Positions 37,160 through 46,122 of a stretch of 64,000 bases of DNA are shown here, piece after piece. The translations under genes were made by a program, and so were the position numbers. The DNA comes from Noviherbaspirillum sp. Root189 (lineage in GTDB: Bacteria > Pseudomonadota > Gammaproteobacteria > Burkholderiales > Burkholderiaceae_D). The stretch is from positions 1 to 64,000 of the forward strand of contig NZ_LMHZ01000015.1 in the NCBI RefSeq assembly GCF_001428545.1, in the 5' to 3' direction. The notes under the pieces were generated by a model. It searched no databases. It saw only the letters and a program-made list of their open reading frames with translations, and had not been told where the DNA came from. How positions within the stretch are numbered: the first letter of the stretch is position 1; each line of letters begins with the position of its first letter.

Positions 37160-37696
37160 ATGGATCTACATCAAATTCAGGTAAGTTATCAGGCCGAAGA
37201 AGACCGGCTTCTGTTTCGGGCTTCGTTCAAGTCGGACGACGGCCTGCATGAATTGCGCGCCTGGCTGACGCGCAGGCTGACCAAGGTCTTGTGGCCGGCC
37301 ATCCTTCAGGCGCTTGAAACGCAGGTCAGACTGGACAAACCGCAAGCCGCTCATGCGAGTGCCGACATTATCGGTATGGAGCACCAGGCATCGGTCGACC
37401 AGATTCGCGACAGCGGCAGTTTCAACAACCCCTACGAAGCTGAAATCCAGGACTTCCCGCTAGGCCAACACCCATTACTGATTACGTCAATCAACTTTGC
37501 CCAGTTTCCGGACCAACCCGTCAGGATCAATATGACCCCAGCGGATGGCCACGGTTTCGAACTCGCGTTCACGTTGATCGTACTGCACGGCTTTTGCTCC
37601 TTGCTAAAGGATGCCGTTCGACTAGCCGAATGGGACCTGGAACTGGAAATGCCAGGAGTGATGCTTGAAAATCCCGGTAAACGGGTGTTTAACTAG
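37160..37696 (+). CDS. Conserved hypothetical protein
   Basis: A 178-residue soluble protein of unknown function. The sequence (MDLHQIQVSYQAEEDRLLFRASF at the start; FTLIVLHGFCSLLKDAVRLAEWDLELEMP near the end) looks globular and of mixed alpha/beta type. The middle has two acidic, low-conservation stretches. It lies divergent from clpB, with about 100 bases between. I do not recognise a named family, though similar proteins appear next to clpB in related bacteria in my recollection. Confidence 0.8.
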   Translation: MDLHQIQVSYQAEEDRLLFRASFKSDDGLHELRAWLTRRLTKVLWPAILQALETQVRLDKPQAAHASADIIGMEHQASVDQIRDSGSFNNPYEAEIQDFPLGQHPLLITSINFAQFPDQPVRINMTPADGHGFELAFTLIVLHGFCSLLKDAVRLAEWDLELEMPGVMLENPGKRVFN

Positions 37697-37842
37697 CAAC
37701 CAGTGAAGGCGATACTTCTCCGGAAAACAGTCGGAGAAGGAATACGCAGCGTGTTTTCGGCCTGCAAGGCTACAGGTGGAAGGTTTGACGCCTGGAAGAA
37801 GACCGCTTTCGACCGAAGATAAGAAGCGTTCCAGGAGGCAAA

Positions 37843-38331
37843 CTACGCCGGACGCTCCGGTTCGGCGGCATTACCAGACGCAATACCCCACTTTGCCAGG
37901 GCACGGTCGTCGGTGACACGGGCATCAACCCAGCGTGCCCCATCCGGCGTCTGTTCCTTCTTCCAGAACGGCGCCTCGGTTTTGAGGTAATCCATGATGA
38001 ATTCGCAGGCGGAAAATGCTTCGCCGCGATGGGCGGAAGTTACCGCAACCAACACGATCTGGTCTAGGGGCTTCAGTGGTCCGACGCGGTGTATCACGAG
38101 CGCATCGATAATAGTCCAGCGCGTTTTGGCCTGGTCCACGATGTCTTCCAGGGCTTTTTCGGTCATGCCCGGATAGTGTTCGAGTTCCATTTCGCTGACA
38201 CCGGCACCGTCATTGATGTCACGCACGGTTCCAACGAAAGAGACGACAGCCCCGACCTGCGCCTGCCCGGCACGTAAAGCCGCAACTTCGCGGGAAAGGT
38301 CGAAATCCTCGGTCTGGATGCGCACTGCCAT
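37843..38331 (-). CDS. moaE: Molybdopterin synthase catalytic subunit MoaE
   Basis: A 162-residue enzyme subunit that turns precursor Z (cyclic pyranopterin monophosphate) into molybdopterin together with MoaD. Conserved segments: FVGTVRD (about 30), HYPGMTEKALEDI, HRVGPLKPLDQIVLVAVTSAHRGEAFSACEFIMDYLK and the active-site FWKKEQTPDG. AGGAGG precedes the ATG nine bases upstream. It follows moaD by five bases. The order moeA - moaD - moaE on the minus strand indicates one operon. Confidence 0.95.
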   Translation of the reverse strand: MAVRIQTEDFDLSREVAALRAGQAQVGAVVSFVGTVRDINDGAGVSEMELEHYPGMTEKALEDIVDQAKTRWTIIDALVIHRVGPLKPLDQIVLVAVTSAHRGEAFSACEFIMDYLKTEAPFWKKEQTPDGARWVDARVTDDRALAKWGIASGNAAEPERPA

Positions 38332-38336
38332 GCTAT

Positions 38337-38594
38337 TCACCCTCCTGTGACTGGCGGGAAAAATGCGACTTCGCCGCCCTCGCTGATGGGTGTATCGGCA
38401 CCGGTCATCTGCTGGTTGAAGGCCATCCGCAGTGCACGTCCCTCCGCCAGGGTTTCTGCCCATACCCCGCCGCGTTGCTGCAGGAACGACCGGACCTGCC
38501 CGACGGTCTGCACCTCGTCCGGCACGCGTAGTGTTTCCTTGCCTGTGCCGACGGCTTCACGCACGCTGGCGAAAAAACGAAGTTCAATCTGCAT
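38337..38594 (-). CDS. moaD: Molybdopterin synthase sulfur carrier subunit MoaD
   Basis: An 85-residue ubiquitin-like protein ending in the di-glycine PPVTGG that is adenylated and thiocarboxylated. MQIELRFFASVREAVG opens it. The ATG at 38594 comes five bases after the moeA stop; a TTG at 38603 overlapping that stop is an alternative start. The C-terminal GG is exactly at the end as needed for function. Confidence 0.93.
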   Translation of the reverse strand: MQIELRFFASVREAVGTGKETLRVPDEVQTVGQVRSFLQQRGGVWAETLAEGRALRMAFNQQMTGADTPISEGGEVAFFPPVTGG

Positions 38595-38599
38595 GGTCG

Positions 38600-39832
38600 T
38601 CAATAAAGCAATTCGCTGAATGGAATGAACTGCACTGTATCACCGCTGGCGATGGTTTGCCCCGGCGGATTATCGATCAGTCCATCGCCCCACACTGTCG
38701 AGGTTAGCACGGCGGAGCTTTGATTCGGGAATAGATCGAGGCCGCCATTGGCGTTCATGCGTGCACGAAGAAATTCATTGCGACGGTCCGCCTTGGGCCA
38801 GGAAAAATCGGCGCGCAGGGGAACAGCCCGTGGACTTACATTGGTCACGCCTTGCAGGCGGAGAATGAACGGCCGGACAAACAACAGGAAGGTGACGAAG
38901 CTCGATACTGGATTACCCGGCAAGCCCAGGAAGAACGCGGTCGATCCGCCAATGCGGTTGACCTCGCCGAAAGCCAGGGGCTTTCCGGGCTTGATCGCGA
39001 TCTGCCACATATTGAGCCGTCCTTCGGCTTCCACCGCCGGCTTGATATGGTCTTCCTCTCCCACCGAAACGCCACCGGAGGTAATGATCAGGTCGTGGTC
39101 TGCCGCAGCAGTCCGCAAGGTCTGACGTGTCGCCTCCAGCGAGTCCGGAACGATGCCATAGTCAGTGATGTCGCAACCCAGGTTTTCCAGCAGTCCGCGC
39201 AAGGTGAAGCGGTTGGAGTTATAGATCGCCCCCGGCTTGAGCGGCTCACCGGGCATCGCCAGTTCATCGCCCGTGAAGAACACGGCAACACGTGGCTTGC
39301 GGATCACCGGCAAGCTGGCGAGACCCACGGAAGCCGCCAGCCCGAGTTCCTGCCCGCGCAGGCGGGTGCCGGCAGGAAGAATGACGCTACCAGCCTCGAT
39401 GTCTTCACCGGTACGCCGTATCCATTCGCCGGGCTGCGGAGCGTGGTTGACCCTCACCATGTCGCCGCTGGGTATGGCTTCGCATTGCTCCTGCATCACG
39501 ACGGCATCGGCTCCTTCAGGAATCATCGCGCCCGTAAAGATACGGGCGACGGTGCCTGGCTGCAAAGCCTGGCCGATCTGCCCTGCGGGAATGCGTTGCG
39601 ACACTTTCAGCGTGACGCTGCCGCTGGCGCAATCGACGGCACGGACGGCATAGCCATCCATCTGCGTATTGTCCATCGGAGGGACGTTCAGTTGCGAGCT
39701 TTGTGCAGCAGCAAGAACGCGTCCGTTAGCGTCGATTGTTGGCAAGGTCTCGACGTCTGAAATCGGACGTGCTGCTGCGAGGAGGGTTGCGAGCGCTTCA
39801 TTGGCACTCAGCATCGGTTTCTTTTCGGTCAT
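38600..39832 (-). CDS. moeA: Molybdopterin molybdenumtransferase MoeA
   Basis: An enzyme of about 410 residues which inserts molybdate into adenylated molybdopterin. The segments DNTQMDGYAVRA, PEGADAVVMQEQ, SNRFTLRGLLENLG and ITSGGVSVGEEDHIKPA, then KPGKPLAFG and FFLGLPGNPVSSFV are characteristic. I start at the ATG at 39832; another ATG at 39814 or the GTG at 39868 are possible and none has a good ribosome site. It is the first gene of moeA-moaD-moaE and is separated from thrC by about 160 bases containing two hairpins. Confidence 0.95.
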   Translation of the reverse strand: MTEKKPMLSANEALATLLAAARPISDVETLPTIDANGRVLAAAQSSQLNVPPMDNTQMDGYAVRAVDCASGSVTLKVSQRIPAGQIGQALQPGTVARIFTGAMIPEGADAVVMQEQCEAIPSGDMVRVNHAPQPGEWIRRTGEDIEAGSVILPAGTRLRGQELGLAASVGLASLPVIRKPRVAVFFTGDELAMPGEPLKPGAIYNSNRFTLRGLLENLGCDITDYGIVPDSLEATRQTLRTAAADHDLIITSGGVSVGEEDHIKPAVEAEGRLNMWQIAIKPGKPLAFGEVNRIGGSTAFFLGLPGNPVSSFVTFLLFVRPFILRLQGVTNVSPRAVPLRADFSWPKADRRNEFLRARMNANGGLDLFPNQSSAVLTSTVWGDGLIDNPPGQTIASGDTVQFIPFSELLY

Positions 39833-39901
39833 GCGCGCACTTGCAGTCTGGGTGGTGTGATGGGCCACGCGCGAAGCCGGCCCGTATGCCGATCACAAAT
39901 G

Positions 39902-39956
39902 GCGGCGGCTTTACAGAGCCGCCGCTACGGTTTGCCTTTGGCTGAATCGTTCAGCC
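39902..39956. other. Two adjacent hairpins between thrC and moeA
   Basis: GCGGCGGCT (39902-39910) pairs with AGCCGCCGC (39917-39925); GGCTGAA (39940-39946) pairs with TTCAGCC (39950-39956). Both are perfect. They lie between the thrC stop and the moeA start, both on the minus strand. No T run follows, so they may be an mRNA-processing or weak termination structure, or part of a leader of moeA. Confidence 0.5.
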
Positions 39957-39990
39957 TGTACAAATAAAGTTTACGCAATCATTGTACGAA

Positions 39991-41451
39991 TCAAAGGCCG
40001 GTTCGTTCAGCGATGTAGGCTTTCATTTTTTCGACGTTTGCCGGCATCACATCAAAACGTTGCGGCAAGGCTTCGATATTTTCGAATCCCGCCGGACGCT
40101 CGGCATCGCGGCCCAGCGCTTCACGAATTGTCTCATTGAACTTTGCCGGCAATGCTGTTTCGAGCACAATCATCGGTATACCGGGCGAGAGATATTCGCG
40201 CGCCACCTTGACACCGTCCGCTGTATGCGTGTCGATAGTAACGCCATATTTCTCCTGCACATCACGGATGGTCGCTACACGGTCACTGTGCACCGATTTG
40301 CCGGACAGGAAGCCGTAGCGCGAAATTTTTTCGAACTCGTTGCCATCGCTACCCGGCTTGCCTGAAAGATCGAAACCGCCCTCGGTCTCCACTTTCTTGA
40401 ACAAGGCCCTGACACGGTCCGCATCGCGATCCAGCAGATCGTAGACAAAGCGCTCAAAATTCGATGCCTTGCTGATATCCATGCTCGGGCTGGTCGTATG
40501 ATAGGTCTCCGACGACTTGCGCACGCGATATACCCCGGTGCGGAAGAACTCATCCAGCACGTCGTTTTCATTGGTCGCCGCCACCAGCTTGTCGATCGGC
40601 ACGCCCATCATGCGCGCGATATGGCCGGCACAGATATTACCGAAGTTGCCTGATGGGACAGTAAAGGAAACCTTCTGGTCGTTGCTGGTGGTCGCACTGA
40701 GATAACCGCGGATGTAGTAAACCACTTGCGCTACAACACGTGCCCAGTTGATCGAATTGACGGTGCCGATCTTCTGGCGGGCCTTGAAAGTCAGGTCGTT
40801 CGAGACCGCTTTCACCATATCCTGGCAGTCGTCGAACACACCTTCAACCGCGATATTGAAGATATTCGGATCCTGCAGGCTGAACATCTGCGCGGTCTGG
40901 AATGCGCTCATCTTTTTATGCGGGGACAGCATGAAGACACGGATGCCTTTCTTGCCGCGCATCGCGTATTCGGCAGCGCTGCCGGTGTCGCCCGAGGTCG
41001 CACCGAAGATATTGAGTTCCGCATCCTGCCTGGCCAGCGTGTATTCGAACAGATTGCCGAGCAACTGCATGGCCATATCCTTGAACGCCAGTGTCGGCCC
41101 GTTCGACAAGGCTTGCAGGACAAGTTTGGTGCCGTTCTTTTCTTCGAGCGTGCACAGCGGTGTGATTTGCCCGGGTTCTTCGCCCTTGCGCACGTTACGG
41201 TAAACGTCTGCCGTATAGGTCTTGTGCGCCAACGCTTTCAAATCCGCTTCCGGGATGTCGGTGGCAAACTTTTTCAGCACCTCGAAAGCAAGGTCCGCAT
41301 AGGACAGCTTGCGCCACGCATCCAGCTCTGCGCCACTGACTTTCGGATACTCAGCCGGCAGGTAAAGACCGCCGTCGGGTGCAAGACCGCCAAGAAGGAT
41401 TTGTGAAAAAGATTGCGCCGGAGACTGACCTCGGGTGGAGACGTATTGCAT
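39991..41451 (-). CDS. thrC: Threonine synthase
   Basis: A 486-residue PLP enzyme converting O-phosphohomoserine to threonine. The PLP lysine is about residue 124 in TLAFKDMAMQLLG, and GATSGDTGSAAEYAMRGKKG binds the phosphate. The longer form (over 450 residues) is typical of class II threonine synthase. The ATG at 41451 matches the conserved MQYVSTRG start. It lies 96 bases downstream of the threonine dehydrogenase gene on the same strand, not next to hom, which is unusual. Confidence 0.96.
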   Translation of the reverse strand: MQYVSTRGQSPAQSFSQILLGGLAPDGGLYLPAEYPKVSGAELDAWRKLSYADLAFEVLKKFATDIPEADLKALAHKTYTADVYRNVRKGEEPGQITPLCTLEEKNGTKLVLQALSNGPTLAFKDMAMQLLGNLFEYTLARQDAELNIFGATSGDTGSAAEYAMRGKKGIRVFMLSPHKKMSAFQTAQMFSLQDPNIFNIAVEGVFDDCQDMVKAVSNDLTFKARQKIGTVNSINWARVVAQVVYYIRGYLSATTSNDQKVSFTVPSGNFGNICAGHIARMMGVPIDKLVAATNENDVLDEFFRTGVYRVRKSSETYHTTSPSMDISKASNFERFVYDLLDRDADRVRALFKKVETEGGFDLSGKPGSDGNEFEKISRYGFLSGKSVHSDRVATIRDVQEKYGVTIDTHTADGVKVAREYLSPGIPMIVLETALPAKFNETIREALGRDAERPAGFENIEALPQRFDVMPANVEKMKAYIAERTGL

Positions 41452-41547
41452 AAGCTCTTGATAGTTTGGTAAGTGGGTGGCCCGCTGCGCGCTGGCGCAG
41501 CGTCCTTCACTCCCCATTATAACTGGCAGCCGCCTCCGGACGGCATT

Positions 41548-42519
41548 TCAGGCAGCGTGATGCAGCTTTTCCGGTGCGGCGGGGACATGCTCCAGCATGT
41601 CGCGCACGAGCTCCTGCAGACCGATACTGGCTTTCCAGCCCCAGTCGGCGCGCGCATAGGTGTCATCCAGGCTATGTGGCCATGTGTCCGCGATCGCCTG
41701 GCGGTGGTCAGGCTGATACTGGATGCGGAAGCCAGGCAACTGCCGGACTATTTCTTCGGCCAGTTCGCGCGGATTAAAGCTCAGCCCGGCAACGTTGTAG
41801 GCGGACCGGATACGGACTTGTTCGCCCGGTGCATCCATCAGCTGAATAGTTGCCCGAATAGCATCGGGCATGTAAATCATCGGCAAGGTGGTTTCCGGCC
41901 CCAGAAAGCAGGTATACCGCTCTCCCCGCTTGGCGGCATGAAAGATCGCAATCGCGTAATCCGTGGTGCCGCCGCCGGGTGGTGACTTGTGGCTGATGAT
42001 GCCTGGATACCGGATGCTGCGGACATCGACCCCGAACCTGGTGAAATAGTATTCGCACAGCCGTTCGCCGGCCTGCTTGCTGATGCCATAGATCGTCGTC
42101 GGATCCATTACCGCCAACTGTGGTGTGTCGACGGCCGGTGTATGCGGACCGAAAGCAGCGATCGATGAAGGCCAGAAGATTTTCAGCGGCTTGCCTGCTG
42201 CCCCACGCTCACGCGCGAGTTCAAGCACATTGAGCAGACCGTTCATGTTCAGCGTCCATGCCTTGAGAGGCGCCTGTTCTCCCGTCACCGAGAGTAATGC
42301 CGCGAGCTGGTAGAGCTGGGTAATGCCGTAGGTGTCGACGATGGTGGCTATCCGGCCGGCATCCAGCACATCGATGGTTTCATAACAGGTCGCGCCGAAC
42401 AGACTGCGCGGTCCGATGTCGGCGGCAATGACATTGTCAGCGCCATGCTGGAGCGACAGTGCCTCGACGAGTTCGCTGCCGATCTGGCCGTTGGCGCCGA
42501 TGACGAGAATACGTTCCAT
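41548..42519 (-). CDS. L-threonine 3-dehydrogenase, SDR (GalE-like) type
   Basis: A 323-residue NAD-dependent enzyme. The Rossmann motif GANGQIGS (8-15) and the SDR pair YGISK (Tyr about 143, Lys about 147) are present, and LPMIYMPDAIRATIQLM with NVAGLSFNPRELAEEI is characteristic of the epimerase-like L-threonine dehydrogenase found in Flavobacterium and Cupriavidus, which is unrelated to the zinc-dependent Tdh of Escherichia coli. It oxidises threonine to 2-amino-3-ketobutyrate. The gene follows kbl by 12 bases with an AAGGAG, so the two are one operon. Confidence 0.93.
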   Translation of the reverse strand: MERILVIGANGQIGSELVEALSLQHGADNVIAADIGPRSLFGATCYETIDVLDAGRIATIVDTYGITQLYQLAALLSVTGEQAPLKAWTLNMNGLLNVLELARERGAAGKPLKIFWPSSIAAFGPHTPAVDTPQLAVMDPTTIYGISKQAGERLCEYYFTRFGVDVRSIRYPGIISHKSPPGGGTTDYAIAIFHAAKRGERYTCFLGPETTLPMIYMPDAIRATIQLMDAPGEQVRIRSAYNVAGLSFNPRELAEEIVRQLPGFRIQYQPDHRQAIADTWPHSLDDTYARADWGWKASIGLQELVRDMLEHVPAAPEKLHHAA

Positions 42520-42531
42520 TGTCTTGCTCCT

Positions 42532-43740
42532 TCAGTTCTTCAAAATGCCAAGTTCACGTCCCGCCTGCCCGAATGCCGACAGTGCACGGTCGAGTTGTTC
42601 GCGCGTATGGGCGGCGGAAAGCTGCACCCGGACGCGGGCTTGCCCCATTGGCACAACCGGATAAAAGAAACCGGTAACAAGGACGCCGAGGTCATAAAGA
42701 CGCTGGGCAAATTTCTGTGCCAGCGGTGCGTCGAACAGCATCACCGGGACCACGGGATGCGTTCCCGGTTTGATCGTGAAGCCGAGTTCCGTAATGGCGG
42801 CGCGGAAGTAAGCGGTGTTTTCATGCAGCCGGTCGCACAGTTCGGTGGAGGACGACAGCCGCGCGAGGACTGCGAGCGACGCGCCGGCAATCGACGGCGC
42901 CAGCGTATTCGAGAACAAGTAAGGGCGGGATTTCTGGCGCAAGGTCTGGATGACTTCCTTGCGTCCCGCAGTAAACCCGCCCATTGCGCCGCCCAGAGCC
43001 TTGCCAAGCGTGCCGGTAATGATGTCCACGCGCCCCATGACCCCATGGTGCTCATGCGTACCGCGGCCGGTTTTACCCATGAAGCCGGAGGCATGGCATT
43101 CATCGATCATGACCAGTGCACCGTAGCGGTCGGCGAGATCGCAGATCTTGTCGAGTTGGGCAATGGTGCCGTCCATCGAAAACACGCCGTCGGTCACAAT
43201 GATTTTATGCCGCTTGTCCGCCGCCGCCACCAGCTGCTTTTCCAGGTCCGCCATGTCGTTATGCTGATAACGATACCGTGCAGCCTTGCATAACCGTATG
43301 CCGTCGATGATGGACGCGTGGTTCAGCGCATCCGAAATAATGGCGTCGTTCTCGTCGAACAGGGGTTCGAATACGCCGCCGTTGGCATCGAAGGCCGCTG
43401 CGTACAGGATGGTGTCTTCGGTCCCGAGAAAGTTGGAAATGGCTTGCTCAAGCTGCTTGTGCACGGTTTGGGTGCCGCAAATGAAACGCACCGAAGACAA
43501 GCCGTAACCGTATTTTTCGGTTGCCTCAACGGACGCGCGAACCATTGCTTCGTCACCGGACAGGCCCAGGTAATTGTTGGCACACAGATTGATCAGCCGC
43601 CGACCATCATCACAGACAACTTCGGCACCTTGCCGAGATGCAATGACGCGTTCCGGCTTAAACAGACCTTGCTCGCGCAAATTCTCCAGGCCAGCCGCCA
43701 ACCCTGTATAAAAATTCTCTTTCGCACCACTAGTGGACAT
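42532..43740 (-). CDS. kbl: 2-amino-3-ketobutyrate CoA ligase (glycine C-acetyltransferase)
   Basis: A 402-residue PLP-dependent alpha-oxoamine synthase. It cleaves 2-amino-3-ketobutyrate with CoA to glycine and acetyl-CoA. The sequence NNYLGLSG near the start, GVFSMDGTIAQLD and DECHASGFMGKTGRG, with the PLP lysine in TLGKALGGAMGG at about residue 246, are diagnostic. It is the first gene of kbl-tdh on the minus strand and is divergent from a cupin regulator, with an inverted repeat between. The last 60 residues (VTGFFYPVVPMGQARVRVQLSA) agree with the family. Confidence 0.96.
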   Translation of the reverse strand: MSTSGAKENFYTGLAAGLENLREQGLFKPERVIASRQGAEVVCDDGRRLINLCANNYLGLSGDEAMVRASVEATEKYGYGLSSVRFICGTQTVHKQLEQAISNFLGTEDTILYAAAFDANGGVFEPLFDENDAIISDALNHASIIDGIRLCKAARYRYQHNDMADLEKQLVAAADKRHKIIVTDGVFSMDGTIAQLDKICDLADRYGALVMIDECHASGFMGKTGRGTHEHHGVMGRVDIITGTLGKALGGAMGGFTAGRKEVIQTLRQKSRPYLFSNTLAPSIAGASLAVLARLSSSTELCDRLHENTAYFRAAITELGFTIKPGTHPVVPVMLFDAPLAQKFAQRLYDLGVLVTGFFYPVVPMGQARVRVQLSAAHTREQLDRALSAFGQAGRELGILKN

Positions 43741-43837
43741 GCGAGCCTCCGTGTTTTGCCGTTTAATGTTGCAGGAAACATTTTGCTATCTATGCTTCCG
43801 ACCGTCTGCTACGATTGAGTTCACTAAAATGCACCAA

Positions 43838-43873
43838 ATCCATTATCTCGAACTAAAGTTCAATATAGTGGAT
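43838..43873. promoter_or_regulatory. Inverted-repeat operator candidate between kbl and cupin regulator
   Basis: Arms ATCCATTATCTCGAAC and GTTCAATATAGTGGAT (16 bases, 13 matching as inverted repeat) flank TAAA. It lies between the divergent kbl and regulator genes, where a shared regulator should bind; the regulator at 43909 is the natural candidate. Confidence 0.6.
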
Positions 43874-43908
43874 ATTAACCAAGCCACTTCGACAATGCAA
43901 GAGTGTTA

Positions 43909-44484
43909 ATGAAAAATATCGTTGCCCCAGGTGCGCCTCCTGAAGTTGGCGCTACCCTGCAAAAGATTCGACTTAAGCGTGGATTGACACTGGATGACTT
44001 GTCACGCGCAGCCGGCGTGTCGAAATCCATGCTGTCGCAGATTGAACGAGAAAAGGCCAATCCGACGATCGCCGTCGCATGGCGGCTCGCCAATGCCCTT
44101 GGGATTGGCATTGAGGAATTACTCGCTACGAATACCCGGGAATCGGAAGCGATCCATATTCTTGAACCACACGAGACGCCGACGCTTCCCGGCCATCATT
44201 CCGGTTATGTGCTGCGTATTCTGGGCCCCATGGATTTGGCCGGGAAATTTGAATGGTATGAGCTGACTCTGGCGAGCAAGGGTGCACTGAAGTCGAATCC
44301 CCATGATCCGGGCACGGTCGAGCACCTGACTTTGCTGAATGGAACACTGGAGCTTGAAGTCGATGGCGTCGTCAAAAGCCTGAAATCCGGAGGAACCGCA
44401 CGTTACGTGGCAGACAAGCCGCATGCCATTCGCAATACCGGCACAGAGGAAGTGAAGGCCTTGCTGGTGGTGATTCATCGCTGA
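43909..44484 (+). CDS. XRE-family regulator with cupin domain
   Basis: A 191-residue protein. The N-terminal helix-turn-helix is KRGLTLDDLSRAAGVSKSML (about 22-41) followed by SQIEREKANPTIAVAWRLANALG, and the C-terminal 90 residues form a cupin barrel (PGTVEHLTLLNGTLELEVDGV). This is the standard XRE-cupin layout, used for amino-acid and osmolyte catabolic genes. AAGAG lies five bases upstream of the ATG; a GTG at 43903 is an alternative. It is divergent from kbl-tdh, so a threonine- or glycine-responsive role is inferred. Confidence 0.9.
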   Translation: MKNIVAPGAPPEVGATLQKIRLKRGLTLDDLSRAAGVSKSMLSQIEREKANPTIAVAWRLANALGIGIEELLATNTRESEAIHILEPHETPTLPGHHSGYVLRILGPMDLAGKFEWYELTLASKGALKSNPHDPGTVEHLTLLNGTLELEVDGVVKSLKSGGTARYVADKPHAIRNTGTEEVKALLVVIHR

Positions 44485-44572
44485 GCAGATGTCGATTCGA
44501 TACGGTAATCGATCGAAGACATTGAATTTGCGATGCCCATATCGCTAAAGCAATGTAATGAATGCAGAAAGT

Positions 44573-44602
44573 AAAAAAGGCGCCCGTGAGGCGCCATTTT
44601 TA
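44573..44602. terminator. Terminator between regulator and hom
   Basis: AAAAAAGGCGCC, loop CGTGA, GGCGCCATTTTT. The stem is short but GC-rich and followed by T on the plus strand and by A (T on minus) on the other. Ends both the cupin regulator (plus) and hom (minus). Confidence 0.85.
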
Positions 44603-44631
44603 TGCAGAACTGAAACGACGTCCGCGATTGA

Positions 44632-45942
44632 TCAGCTCAACTGCTCCAGGCGGATCTTCGTTACCTCGCCCACCACTGTCGACAAGGTTTCAATTTTTGC
44701 AATCGCCGCGACGACGTTCTTCTCCTGCGTCTGATGGGTTAGGATGATGATATCGGCCTTGGTTTCCCCTTCTGCCGGCTCCTTCTGCAACATCGCATCG
44801 ATGGAAATCGTCAAGTCCGCGAGAATGCGGGTGACATCGGCGAGCACACCTGGCTGATCGGCAACCTGCATGCGCAGGTAATAACTTGTCGTGACTTCCG
44901 ACATTGGCAGGATCGGCGTGTCGTTCATGGCATCAGGCTGGAACGCCAGATGCGGCACGCGATGTTCAGGATCGGCTGTGGCAAGGCGAGTGATGTCGAC
45001 CAGGTCGGCAATGACCGCAGACGCGGTCGGCTCCGAACCGGCGCCCTTTCCGTAATAGAGTGTCGCCCCGACTGCGTCGCCGTGTACCAGTACGGCGTTC
45101 ATCGCGCCTTCCACGTTTGCGATCAGGCGTTTGGCCGGAATCAGTGTCGGATGCACACGCAGTTCGATCCCCTTGGGAGTACGCTTGGCAATGCCGAGCA
45201 GCTTGATGCGGTAGCCGAGTTGTTCGGCATACTGGATGTCGGTTGCCTGCAACTTGGTAATGCCTTCGACGTGAGCCTTGTCGAACTGCACCGGAATACC
45301 GAATGCGATGGCGGACATGATGGTCGCCTTGTGCGCGGCATCGACGCCTTCGATGTCGAAGGTCGGATCAGCTTCGGCATAGCCGAGACGCTGCGCTTCT
45401 TTCAACACCACATCGAAATCCAGGCCCTTGTCGCGCATCTCGGACAGGATGAAGTTGGTGGTGCCATTGATGATTCCGGCCAACCACTGGATACGGTTTG
45501 CGGTCAGGCCTTCACGCAGCGCCTTGATGATGGGGATACCACCGGCAACTGCTGCCTCAAAGGCGACCATCACACCCTTCTCCTGGGCCGCCTTGAAAAT
45601 TTCATTGCCATGGGTCGCGAGCAGCGCCTTGTTGGCGGTCACGACGTGCTTGCCGTTGGCGATGGCTTTCATCACCAGGTCTTTGGCAATGCCATAGCCG
45701 CCGATCAGTTCGATGACGATATCGATATCGGGATGATTGACGACCAGGTTGGCGTCGTTGACGACTTCGCACTCACCGTTCGTCAATTCCCTTGCACGCT
45801 CGGTATTGAGGTCGGCCACCATCGTAATCTGAATGCTGCGTCCTGCGCGGCGCGTAATCTCTTCCTGATTGCGCTTCAAAACATTAAATGTTCCGGAACC
45901 GACGGTTCCGATGCCTAGCAAGCCTACTTTGATGGGTTTCAT
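44632..45942 (-). CDS. hom: Homoserine dehydrogenase
   Basis: A 436-residue enzyme that reduces aspartate semialdehyde to homoserine. The nucleotide motif GLLGIGTVGSG is at residues 8-18, the catalytic region GGIPIIKALREGL and INGTTNFIL follow, and an ACT domain (about 350-430, VLADVTRILADLTISIDAMLQ) allows feedback by threonine. The ATG at 45942 matches the conserved MKPIKVGLLG. A strong terminator follows it, so it is not transcribed into thrC. Confidence 0.96.
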   Translation of the reverse strand: MKPIKVGLLGIGTVGSGTFNVLKRNQEEITRRAGRSIQITMVADLNTERARELTNGECEVVNDANLVVNHPDIDIVIELIGGYGIAKDLVMKAIANGKHVVTANKALLATHGNEIFKAAQEKGVMVAFEAAVAGGIPIIKALREGLTANRIQWLAGIINGTTNFILSEMRDKGLDFDVVLKEAQRLGYAEADPTFDIEGVDAAHKATIMSAIAFGIPVQFDKAHVEGITKLQATDIQYAEQLGYRIKLLGIAKRTPKGIELRVHPTLIPAKRLIANVEGAMNAVLVHGDAVGATLYYGKGAGSEPTASAVIADLVDITRLATADPEHRVPHLAFQPDAMNDTPILPMSEVTTSYYLRMQVADQPGVLADVTRILADLTISIDAMLQKEPAEGETKADIIILTHQTQEKNVVAAIAKIETLSTVVGEVTKIRLEQLS

Positions 45943-46122
45943 AGCGAGTGTTGTCTGTGTTAAAAGCGGTGAATGTTGCGCGGTTCGTCCAGTGTCCAAT
46001 GACAAGGACCATCGCCGCGCGAGAGCCTGCGGAAAACCACCCTGCCGCCCCTCATTGCTGAAGACATGTGGTTCGGCAGTCCCGGCACACCCGCCTTGGC
46101 GGGCGACACCGGATTGACAGCC

